Of a DNA stretch of 6,424 nt, positions 1 through 6,404 are shown piece after piece. The DNA lies in assembly GCA_015492195.1 (NCBI GenBank), contig WGFP01000156.1, forward strand, positions 1-6,424, in the 5' to 3' direction. The notes below the pieces were generated by a model. It was not told the origin of the DNA and made no database searches. It saw only the letters and a program-made list of their open reading frames with translations. Position numbers and translations under genes: made by a program. How positions within the stretch are numbered: the first letter of the stretch is position 1; each line of letters opens with the position of its first letter. Source of the stretch: Acidiferrobacterales bacterium (GTDB lineage: Bacteria; Pseudomonadota; Gammaproteobacteria; Acidiferrobacterales; Sulfurifustaceae).

Positions 1-2
1 CC

Positions 3-833
3 CTGGAACTTCATTCCGTGGGCCACGTCAATCACAGCGCGATTTATCTCGTTATCAGTTTCGGTCTGGTATTGGCGGGACTTTTGGCCTACTGGAATAA
101 ACTCTCTGTTGTTTGGAGGTTTTTCAGCACAATTCTGACCATGTTTATCGCCTATTCCGTTTTTGTTTCCGCCAGCCGCGCCGCCGTGGTTGTCATGATG
201 TTGCTGACATTTATATTAAGTATCGTATGGTTGAGGCGTTCGCGTTATCCATTGATTATCCTGACCGGCGCCGTCGTTTTGGCCGGCACGGCCGCTTTTT
301 TCCTGGATACCGAAGTTGTAAAGAAAACGGAGTTCAATATAAGCAGTAATAATATTACGAGTAACAGGGTCCAACTGTGGAGGAGCGCCGTGGTTGCGTG
401 GCGGCAATTCCCGGTCTTTGGCGTGGGGATGAGTAATTACAGTCGGATCACCATGGAAAGAGTCAAAAAATGGGTTGAGGACTCGGGAGAAACCTATAAG
501 GATTCCGAATACCTCGGTTCTTCACACGGACACAGTTTATATGTCACCGCACTCGCCGAACGGGGGGTGTTTGGTTTTGCGATATTGCTTGGTGTGTTAT
601 TGATCTGGCTGTATTGGCTGGTTCGTTTTTCTCCCCGTAAAGGTGATAGTGAAATATCTTGGGTGCTGTGGGGCGGCAGCTTCAGCGCCTGGTTTGTTAC
701 CGTCGGGGCCGGAGTACTAAACACGACCCTGCATCATGAACACGCGCTTTTGAGCGTCTTTCTTTTAGGCGTGTGGTTGTCATATTTAAAATTAGAAAAA
801 GAGTCGCCACCAACAACTCGAGAGAGCGTTTAA
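3..833 (+). CDS. O-antigen ligase family protein (WaaL/Wzy_C type), 5'-truncated
   Basis: This polytopic inner-membrane protein probably transfers undecaprenyl-diphosphate-linked O antigen (or a similar glycan) to lipid A-core on the periplasmic side. The frame is open to the left edge (LELHS precedes the GTG at 18), and the motif GHVNHSAIYL runs across that GTG, so 18 is an internal Val and the true start is missing. About 276 residues remain of a family usually near 400. Counting from codon 18, hydrophobic segments lie near 11-26, 33-52, 56-72, 79-96, 185-202, 213-234 and 242-257. The large loop 97-184 is the expected periplasmic loop of the Wzy_C domain. Family-like motifs are SASRAA (51-56), SNRVQLWRSA followed by FPVFGVG (115-137), and SSHGHSLYVTALAERGVFG (168-186), which carries the likely conserved His. 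A polymerase (Wzy) or a protein-glycan ligase of the same superfamily cannot be excluded, but the GT9, waaC and waaA neighbours favour LPS. Its codons are more AT-rich than those of the right-hand genes. Confidence 0.85.
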   Translation: MELHSVGHVNHSAIYLVISFGLVLAGLLAYWNKLSVVWRFFSTILTMFIAYSVFVSASRAAVVVMMLLTFILSIVWLRRSRYPLIILTGAVVLAGTAAFFLDTEVVKKTEFNISSNNITSNRVQLWRSAVVAWRQFPVFGVGMSNYSRITMERVKKWVEDSGETYKDSEYLGSSHGHSLYVTALAERGVFGFAILLGVLLIWLYWLVRFSPRKGDSEISWVLWGGSFSAWFVTVGAGVLNTTLHHEHALLSVFLLGVWLSYLKLEKESPPTTRESV

Positions 834-837
834 CCTC

Positions 838-1938
838 GTGGCCGCGTCCAATCATGAGACTGCGCCCAAGTTTCTGATCATTCGCCGCGATAATATCGGT
901 GACCTGGTCTGTACCACGCCGTTGTTTCACGCGCTGCGCAATCGGTTTCCAGATTCCCGCATTTGCGCTTTGGTTAACAGCTACAATTCTCCCGTGCTGG
1001 AGAATAATCCGGATATCAACGCGCTCTATGCGTACACAAAAGGAAAACATCGCCCAAGAGGAAAAAGCCTGATCGGCGTTTATTGGAACCGCATACGCCT
1101 GATAAGCAGATTAAGAAGAGAACACTTTGATTACGTGATCCTTGCCGGACCGCGCCTGTCATCGCATGCGTTGCGGCTGGCGCGGCCGTTGAAGCCTAGG
1201 CATATCGTGGGTTTTATCGAACCGGGAAAACGCGAGGCGCGATACGTAGACATAGGTGTCCCTAATGCTTCGCCGAAGCCTCTGCACGAGGTAGAGGACG
1301 TTTTTCGTCTGCTTGCCCCGCTTGGCGTCGAGGAAAACCCATCCCGCCTGCGTATTTTTCCGGACCCTGAACAAATAAAAACCGTACAACGAAAAATTCA
1401 GGAACAAAATGGAACCTCGCATACAAATCTGACAGGGATACATATCTCCGCCCGCAAGTCCAGCAACCAATGGCCGGTACGGAATTTTATCGATCTGATT
1501 ACGCGGCTACACAAGACGCGCGATACCGCATTTATGCTGTTATGGTCGCCCGGCGACGCCGCCAATCCCTTGCATCCGGGAGACGACGCCAAGGCCGAGA
1601 TCATCGTTGAATCGCTAAAAAATATACCCGTCATCGCTTATCCCACGACGCATCTCGGTCAGCTCATTGCGGCCCTGTCACTATGTCGAACACTTATTTG
1701 CAGTGACGGCGGGGCGATGCACATCGCCGCCGCCTTGGGCAAACCTGTGTTGTGTTTCTTCGGAAACTCCGACAGGACCCGCTGGTATCCGTGGGGTGTC
1801 CCGCATGTATTATTGCAGCCGCAAAGTCTGAATGTCGCGGATATACGTGTCGACGAGGCCCTTGCAGGATTTGAGCGCCTGCAAGTTCTGAGTAAAAACT
1901 GGGAGGAGAAATCACGGGCATCATCGGCCGGCGGATAA
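838..1938 (+). CDS. GT9 glycosyltransferase, LPS heptosyltransferase family
   Basis: This 366-residue protein has the two-domain GT-B layout of ADP-heptose:LPS heptosyltransferases. The N-terminal motif RRDNIGDLVCTTPLFHAL (16-33) matches the family's GD...P..AL signature, and Asp22 sits where WaaC has its catalytic Asp. The C-terminal donor-binding region is ISARKSSNQWP (203-213), then SDGGAMHIAAALGKPVLCFFG (289-309). The second position of the usual D-S/T-G triad is Gly here. The GTG start at 838 lies 4 nt after the ligase stop with only a weak purine stretch (AGAGAG, 821-826) before it. No better in-frame start exists, and translational coupling is likely. Family and context suggest transfer of a second or later heptose, or a related sugar, to the core, as WaaF or WaaQ do. 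The sequence is too divergent for me to name it. The C-terminal tail after about 350 is low in recognisable motifs. Base composition is intermediate between the ligase gene and the right-hand genes. Confidence 0.88.
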   Translation: MAASNHETAPKFLIIRRDNIGDLVCTTPLFHALRNRFPDSRICALVNSYNSPVLENNPDINALYAYTKGKHRPRGKSLIGVYWNRIRLISRLRREHFDYVILAGPRLSSHALRLARPLKPRHIVGFIEPGKREARYVDIGVPNASPKPLHEVEDVFRLLAPLGVEENPSRLRIFPDPEQIKTVQRKIQEQNGTSHTNLTGIHISARKSSNQWPVRNFIDLITRLHKTRDTAFMLLWSPGDAANPLHPGDDAKAEIIVESLKNIPVIAYPTTHLGQLIAALSLCRTLICSDGGAMHIAAALGKPVLCFFGNSDRTRWYPWGVPHVLLQPQSLNVADIRVDEALAGFERLQVLSKNWEEKSRASSAGG

Positions 1939-1946
1939 TCGCCGGC
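1927..1946. terminator. GC-only hairpin spanning the GT9 stop codon, possible weak terminator
   Basis: A perfect 7-bp inverted repeat, GCCGGCG (1927-1933) and CGCCGGC (1940-1946), encloses a 6-nt loop that holds the TAA stop of the GT9 gene. It lies between two convergent genes, where a bidirectional terminator would be expected. Neither side is followed directly by a T-run: on the plus strand the first T-rich stretch starts about 17 nt further on. An intrinsic terminator is therefore only weakly supported. It could instead slow ribosomes or RNase, or be chance in a GC-rich genome. Confidence 0.3.
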
Positions 1947-1956
1947 ACCGGATGCA

Positions 1957-2709
1957 TCAGGAATTTTCTTTTCGCAATCTATTCAGTTTGGCGTATTTGG
2001 AGAAGCTGTTACGGCAACCGATCAGGATATGCATCAGGCCGGGTATGCCGTCGAGGAATCCCAGTCGCAGAAAATAAAATTTTATAAAACGCAAAGGGGG
2101 GCTCAAGAGCATGCGCCAGATCCCCGCACGTTTCCCTTGCGCATGCAGTGTCTCGGCCTGAAGCGTGGTATAGCGGTTCTGTTTCGCCAGATAATCGGCG
2201 ATGCCGTTTTCCGATTCGTGCAGCAAATCCCCTTGCAGGCGTCCCACCGGCGTTTGTGTGACCACCTTCTCATGCACCGGGTCGTCGCTCCAGGCGGCGT
2301 GGTCGCGGTGAAACAACCTCAAGCTCCAGTCGGGATAGCCCTCACCGTGTTTAAGCCAGCGGCCCATGAAGCGGTTGCGCCGCGGCATCCGGTAGGCCAG
2401 ATACCTCGGCGCCTTCATTTCCTTTAAGATGTTTTCACGCAGCTCATCGCTGACCCGCTCGTCCACGTCCAGCGACAACACCCAGGGATGCGTGGCCTGA
2501 TTGACCGCGAACCGCTTTTGTTTTCCGAAGCCGAGCCACTCCTGGTGAATTATTTTGGCGCCATGGCGACGGGCGATTTCCACAGTGCCGTCGGTGCTCC
2601 CGGCATCCACCACGATGATCTCGTCGGCGAAGGCGGCGCTTTTCAGGCACGCCTCGATCTGTTGTTCCGCGTTTAAGGCGATAATCACGACGGATAACGG
2701 CTCGGTCAT
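1957..2709 (-). CDS. waaE: GT2 glycosyltransferase, WaaE/KdtX type (LPS core)
   Basis: This 250-residue GT-A enzyme probably adds a hexose to the inner core. Characterised WaaE proteins are beta-1,4-glucosyltransferases acting on heptose I. The N-terminus LSVVIIALNAE (5-15) is the classic GT2 nucleotide-sugar strand. It is followed by EIIVVDAGSTDGT (30-42) and the metal-binding DVDE (81-84). The stretch RNRFMGRWLKHG with YPDWSLRLF and the VHEKV motif are typical of the WaaE/KdtX subgroup. The C-terminal part (about 207-240, FYFLRLGFLDG...) is hydrophobic and basic and probably lies on the inner membrane. Length is normal for the family (about 250). The ATG start at 2709 has no visible Shine-Dalgarno sequence. 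The gene is antisense to all other LPS genes here, ending 18 bp from the GT9 gene and starting 27 bp from waaC, so it needs its own promoter. The sugar and acceptor are inferred from the family. Confidence 0.88.
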   Translation of the reverse strand: MTEPLSVVIIALNAEQQIEACLKSAAFADEIIVVDAGSTDGTVEIARRHGAKIIHQEWLGFGKQKRFAVNQATHPWVLSLDVDERVSDELRENILKEMKAPRYLAYRMPRRNRFMGRWLKHGEGYPDWSLRLFHRDHAAWSDDPVHEKVVTQTPVGRLQGDLLHESENGIADYLAKQNRYTTLQAETLHAQGKRAGIWRMLLSPPLRFIKFYFLRLGFLDGIPGLMHILIGCRNSFSKYAKLNRLRKENS

Positions 2710-2736
2710 GGCGCTATTGTATGCGAAAATAGTTTG
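2710..2736. promoter_or_regulatory. 27-bp divergent waaE/waaC intergenic region
   Basis: This is the only gap where two genes diverge, so promoters for waaE (-) and waaC-waaA (+) should lie here or inside the flanking coding ends. It is AT-rich compared with both genes. On the minus strand TACAAT (2721-2716) matches the -10 consensus at 5 of 6 positions, but it is only 6 bp from the waaE ATG and has no good -35. On the plus strand GATAAT (2680-2685), inside the waaE start region, also matches at 5 of 6 and also lacks a good -35. No Shine-Dalgarno sequence is seen for either gene. The promoter role comes from gene layout; exact elements are not established. Confidence 0.35.
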
Positions 2737-3705
2737 ATGCCGAGCATCCTGATAATAAAAACCTCATCCCTGGGCGACGTCATTCATAACCTGCCGGTCG
2801 TAACCGATATCTGTAAACACGTGCCGGAAGCGAGAATTGATTGGGTGGTTGAGGAGGGTTTCGTCGACATTCCGGCCCTGCATCCGCGCGTTGACCGCGT
2901 GATTCCCGTTGCCACCCGCCGCTGGCGGGGTGCGCTGTTCAAACCCTCGACATGGCGTGAATTCGGAAAATTCAGACGCAAGTTGCGCGCGCACAATTAC
3001 GATGCCGTGTTGGATACCCAAGGCCTGATTAAAAGCGCGCTGCTTTCCGTGCTCGCCAAGGGACCGTCTTACGGTCAGGACCGAAAATCGGCGCGTGAGC
3101 CGCCGGCCGCCTGGTGTTATCGGCATACGTATACGGTCGCTCGCGGCCGGCACGCGGTGGTGCGCAACCGCGACCTGGCGGCCCAGGCGCTCGGCTATCC
3201 GCAACCGGCCACACCGCCGGACTACGGCATAGAGCCGCCGGACGAGCCTTTGCCCGCGGATTTTCCCAAGGACTACGTGGTCTGCCTGCACGGCAGCAGT
3301 CGCGCGTCCAAGCTGTGGCCCGATGAGCATTGGATCGCGCTGGTCGCCGAAATGTCCCGCTATGATCTGGTGTCGGTTCTGCCGTGGGGAAACAGCGCGG
3401 AGGAAAACCGCGCATGGAGGATTGCAAAGACAGCGGATAAGGCGATCGTGCTTCCAAGATTGAGATTGCGTCACCTCACAGTGGTTCTGGGCCGCGCCCG
3501 CGCGGTGGTCGGCGTCGATACCGGGTTGGTGCACTTGGCCGCGGCGCTCGCGCGACCGACGGTGGCGCTTTATACCGACAGTTCACCGGAACTGACGGGC
3601 GTGTTTCCCGCCGATCCCGCGCGTGCGGTGAATCTCGGGGGGCCGGGAAAGGCGCCGCTGCCCCAAGATGTATGGGGCGCTCTTTCACGCTTGCAGGTGC
3701 TTTAA
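2737..3705 (+). CDS. waaC: Lipopolysaccharide heptosyltransferase I (WaaC/RfaC)
   Basis: WaaC transfers L-glycero-D-manno-heptose from ADP-heptose to Kdo of Kdo-lipid A at the cytoplasmic face of the inner membrane, the first heptose step of the core. The 322-residue length fits the family (about 320). The N-terminus ILIIKTSSLGDVIHNLP (4-20) matches the WaaC signature, with Asp14 equivalent to catalytic Asp13 of E. coli. Other WaaC-specific blocks are DTQGLIKSALL (93-103), GQDRKSAREP (113-122), CLHGSSRASKLWP (183-195), whose Lys192 matches the E. coli substrate-binding Lys, and GVDTGLVHLAAALARP (259-274). The ATG at 2737 is preferred because it gives the standard short N-terminus. A TTG directly before it (2734) would add one residue. 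No Shine-Dalgarno sequence is visible. waaA follows after 4 nt, so the two are very likely cotranscribed. Confidence 0.95.
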   Translation: MPSILIIKTSSLGDVIHNLPVVTDICKHVPEARIDWVVEEGFVDIPALHPRVDRVIPVATRRWRGALFKPSTWREFGKFRRKLRAHNYDAVLDTQGLIKSALLSVLAKGPSYGQDRKSAREPPAAWCYRHTYTVARGRHAVVRNRDLAAQALGYPQPATPPDYGIEPPDEPLPADFPKDYVVCLHGSSRASKLWPDEHWIALVAEMSRYDLVSVLPWGNSAEENRAWRIAKTADKAIVLPRLRLRHLTVVLGRARAVVGVDTGLVHLAAALARPTVALYTDSSPELTGVFPADPARAVNLGGPGKAPLPQDVWGALSRLQVL

Positions 3706-3709
3706 GGCG

Positions 3710-4978
3710 ATGACTCTGTACAACTGGCTTTTGCGCCTGATGTTTCCACTGCTCCTGATGCGGCTATTGTGGCGCGGACTGCGCAACCCCGATTACTGGC
3801 GCCGGATCCCGGAGCGTTTCGGTTTCATTGATTCGCTCGATTTCCCCCGCGTCATCTGGATTCACGCCGTTTCCGTCGGTGAGGTGAGGGCGAGCGTTCC
3901 GCTGGTTAAGGCCTTGACGGAGCGCTATCCCCATCACCGAATTCTGGTGACGACCATGACCCCGACCGGGTCCGTGCAGGTACGTGAGCTGTTGGGCGAT
4001 GCGGTCTCGCACTGTTACGCCCCCTACGATTATCCCTCAGTGGTCAAGCGTTTCCTCGACAAGGTCAGGCCTGAAATCGCGATTGTGATGGAAACGGAAC
4101 TGTGGCCGAACATTTTTCATATTTGCAGCGCGCGATCCATTCCCGTTTATCTTACGAATGTGCGCATGTCGGAATCATCCATGCGCAAGTACAAAAGATT
4201 TCCCAGACTTGCGCGTTCCACCTTGCGCAAGGTCAAGCTGTTGGCGGCGCAGACGCAAGCGGACGCGCAGCGTCTGCAAGCCCTCGGCGCGGCGCCCGAT
4301 TCGATTCATGTCACCGGAAGCATCAAGTTCGAGATCAAACTGCCGGCCAGCCTGCGCGAATCCTCGGAGGTGTTGCGCGGCAGTTGGGGCCGCGACCGGC
4401 CGGTATGGATCGCCGCCAGCACCCACGAAGGTGAGGAGGATTTTGTGCTTGCCGCCTGCAGGGAGCTTAAACACCGTTTCCCGGATCACCTGCTGGTATT
4501 GGTGCCGCGCCACCCGGAACGCTTCTCCTCGATTGTGCGGCTTTGCCGAAGGGCCGGTTTCAAAACGGCCCTTCGCAGCGAGCAACACGGCATGCTCGAT
4601 CCCGCCTGTGAAGTGCTGGTCGGCGACACCATGGGTGAGCTGCAACTGTTATACGGCGCGTGCGACGTCGCCTTCATCGGCGGCAGTCTGGTGCCGATCG
4701 GCGGCCACAATCTGTTGGAGGCGGCGGCCGTGCGCACGCCGGTGGTGTTCGGCCCGCACATGTTCAATTTCGAGGAGATCGGCGCCATGGCGCTGGAGCA
4801 GGGTGCCGGCGTGCGCATACGGCATCCCTCCGAACTTGCCCCGGCCATTTCGGATTTTATGGGCAACGCCAATCGTCGGTTCGAGGCCGGCGAGGCGGGA
4901 AAAAAAATGGTTGAAGAAAACCGCGGCGCCCTGGAAAGAAATATGCGTTTGATCGAGGGGCTGATCAGGTCTGAGTAA
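3710..4978 (+). CDS. waaA: 3-deoxy-D-manno-octulosonic acid (Kdo) transferase (WaaA/KdtA)
   Basis: WaaA transfers Kdo from CMP-Kdo to tetraacyl-disaccharide lipid A precursor, the step that starts the LPS core. The 422 residues match the family (about 425). Residues 3-21 form the hydrophobic N-terminal membrane anchor. IHAVSVGEV (51-59) holds Glu58, the likely catalytic base. It is followed by TTMTPTGS (81-88), METELWPN (127-134), STHEGEE (237-243), VPRHPERF (265-272), VGDTMGEL (304-311), FIGGSL (322-327) and GGHNLLEAAA (331-340), all diagnostic of KdtA. The ATG at 3710 is chosen over an in-frame ATG at 3668. The latter would overlap waaC by 38 bp and put a non-family stretch (YGALFHACRC...) before the anchor. 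AGGTG (3695-3699) may serve as ribosome binding site at a long spacing. Whether it adds one Kdo or two cannot be read from sequence alone. The TAA stop is followed by the convergent tolC gene after 23 bp with no clear terminator hairpin. Confidence 0.96.
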   Translation: MTLYNWLLRLMFPLLLMRLLWRGLRNPDYWRRIPERFGFIDSLDFPRVIWIHAVSVGEVRASVPLVKALTERYPHHRILVTTMTPTGSVQVRELLGDAVSHCYAPYDYPSVVKRFLDKVRPEIAIVMETELWPNIFHICSARSIPVYLTNVRMSESSMRKYKRFPRLARSTLRKVKLLAAQTQADAQRLQALGAAPDSIHVTGSIKFEIKLPASLRESSEVLRGSWGRDRPVWIAASTHEGEEDFVLAACRELKHRFPDHLLVLVPRHPERFSSIVRLCRRAGFKTALRSEQHGMLDPACEVLVGDTMGELQLLYGACDVAFIGGSLVPIGGHNLLEAAAVRTPVVFGPHMFNFEEIGAMALEQGAGVRIRHPSELAPAISDFMGNANRRFEAGEAGKKMVEENRGALERNMRLIEGLIRSE

Positions 4979-5001
4979 AGTGTATCAAGTTCTTCTTAGC
5001 T

Positions 5002-6357
5002 CTATGGAGATTGCAGCCAACCGTTGGCCTGGACCAGATCTTGTTCACTTAAGATGCCCGCCGCCTGTTTCAGGCGCAGCAAGTTGAGCACGTAGTCGTA
5101 GCGCGACGCCAGATAATCGCGCTTGGCGCGGAATAAGCTGCGCTGGGCATCGAGCACGTCCAGGTTAGTGTTGATGCCGGCCTCGAAGCCCTCGGTTTTG
5201 GCCGCCAGTACGCTTTCGCTTGCAATCACCGCCTGCCTGAGCGCCTTGATTTTGGCGATGCCGCTGCTGACGCCGAGATACGCCGCGCGCGCCGCACGTG
5301 CGGTGGCGCGTCTCCGCGCTTCCAGCTCCTGCTGCGCGGCCGCGTAGCGGTGTTTGGCCTCGGTGGTGAGCGCGTTGATCAGCCCCCCCTGAAATATCGG
5401 TACCTGAAGTTCCAGGCCGACGGCGGTGCTGTCGCTGCGCACGCCGGGACCGGTGATGCTGCCGTCGGTGTCGGTGCGTGAGCGTGAGCCGACGATGTCG
5501 AGCGTGGGCAGATGCCCGGCACGTTGGCGTTTGACTTCTTCGCGTGCGATTTTTGTCGTTTCATGTTGCGCCCGAAGCGCAAGATTTTGTTCCAAGGCGG
5601 TTTTGACCCACTGGTCAATGTCCGGGGGGTCGGGAGTAATCAACGGAATGTTTTCCCCCAGCTTGGAAAGCGCAACCGTGGATCGGCCGGTGAGTTCGCG
5701 CAGCGCTTGACGCCGGTCTTCCAAATTGTTGGCGGCTTCAATGGCCTGCGCTTCCGCCAACTTAAACCGGGCCCTGGCGTCGTGGACGTCCGTGATGGTT
5801 GCCAGCCCCACGTCGAGACGGCCCTGGGTAACCTCGAGCTGGCGTGCAATCGCCTTTTTTTCCGCCTGCGCCAATTCGAGATTGTCCTCCGCCGCCAGCA
5901 CGTTGAAGTAGGCTTCGGCCACGCGTGTCATCAGGTCCTGTTTGGCCGCGGCATAGTCGGCCTCGGCGCGCCGCACCTCGGCCTTGGCCTGGCGCAAGCC
6001 GGCGAAAATGGCGTTGTTGTAGACCGGCTGCGTGAGGCTCAGCGTGTAGCCGGTGCTGTCGAATACCGCGCGCCCGGCCGGGCGTGAGATGATGCCGGCG
6101 TCGGTGATAACTTCGTTGTCGTTACGGGTCTTGTCCGCTTGCGCGCTTATCGTCGGCAGCAAGGAGGCGCGCGCCTGGGGAAGTTTCTGTCTGGTGGCCT
6201 GGTAGTTGGCGCCCGCGGCGCGGTAGGTTGGGTCGTTTTCCTGCGCGCGTTGGTAGACGGTCAGCAGATCGTCCGCCTGGGCCGCAGGCAACAATGAGAC
6301 CAGCCCCGCGGCCATGCCGATCATCAATGATAAAAAATAGGTATTGAACGACTTCAC
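5002..6357 (-). CDS. tolC: TolC family outer-membrane efflux channel protein
   Basis: This protein forms the trimeric outer-membrane beta-barrel with a periplasmic alpha-helical tunnel used by type I secretion and RND or ABC efflux pumps. Of 451 residues, 1-28 are a Sec signal peptide (KS, hydrophobic core, cleavage probably after AQA28). The mature protein has the TolC internal duplication. SLTQPVYN (107-114) pairs with ELQVPIFQGG (316-325), both barrel/helix junctions. GLATITDVHDARARF (184-198) pairs with GINTNLDVLDAQRSLF (394-409), the helix-hairpin motif. Long Ala/Glu/Arg-rich coiled-coil helices lie between. It lacks the roughly 40-residue C-terminal tail of E. coli TolC, which is common in the wider family. 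The start is GTG at 6357-6355; it gives the charged signal-peptide N-terminus, and no other start exists between it and an in-frame stop at 6399-6397. No Shine-Dalgarno sequence is obvious. Only 47 bp of genomic upstream sequence (6358-6404) remain before the adapter, so its promoter is largely missing. The pump partner is not encoded here. Confidence 0.93.
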   Translation of the reverse strand: MKSFNTYFLSLMIGMAAGLVSLLPAAQADDLLTVYQRAQENDPTYRAAGANYQATRQKLPQARASLLPTISAQADKTRNDNEVITDAGIISRPAGRAVFDSTGYTLSLTQPVYNNAIFAGLRQAKAEVRRAEADYAAAKQDLMTRVAEAYFNVLAAEDNLELAQAEKKAIARQLEVTQGRLDVGLATITDVHDARARFKLAEAQAIEAANNLEDRRQALRELTGRSTVALSKLGENIPLITPDPPDIDQWVKTALEQNLALRAQHETTKIAREEVKRQRAGHLPTLDIVGSRSRTDTDGSITGPGVRSDSTAVGLELQVPIFQGGLINALTTEAKHRYAAAQQELEARRRATARAARAAYLGVSSGIAKIKALRQAVIASESVLAAKTEGFEAGINTNLDVLDAQRSLFRAKRDYLASRYDYVLNLLRLKQAAGILSEQDLVQANGWLQSP

Positions 6358-6404
6358 GGGACGGGAAAAGAATATTCCAGCGAGTTTTAGTGATTTTTAT
6401 GCAT

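Noticed and set aside
18..833. GTG at 18 as the true start of the ligase gene
   Set aside because: The frame is open to the left edge, and the residues before it continue a family motif (HSVGHVNHS). A complete ligase would need more than 100 further N-terminal residues.
2029..2427. Plus-strand frame (132 residues) opposite the GT2 gene
   Set aside because: It lies inside the conserved GT2 coding region and has no recognisable motif or ribosome binding site.
2764..3534. Long minus-strand frame (256 residues) opposite waaC
   Set aside because: It has no recognisable domain and lies fully antisense to a strongly supported waaC. Long antisense frames are common in GC-rich coding DNA.
3668..3709. 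Upstream ATG at 3668 as the start of waaA
   Set aside because: It would overlap the end of waaC and add 14 residues not seen in the family. ATG 3710 gives the usual N-terminal anchor directly.
4158..4952. Plus-strand frame (264 residues) inside waaA
   Set aside because: It is rich in Arg, Cys, Ala and Trp with no domain, as expected from a shifted reading of a GC-rich gene, and waaA itself has all its family motifs.
4979..5001. Terminator between waaA and tolC
   Set aside because: Only a trivial AAG...CTT pairing is present, with no stable stem and no T-run.
5512..6087. Plus-strand frame (191 residues) opposite tolC
   Set aside because: It is antisense to a complete TolC with signal peptide and internal repeats, and its translation shows no family features.
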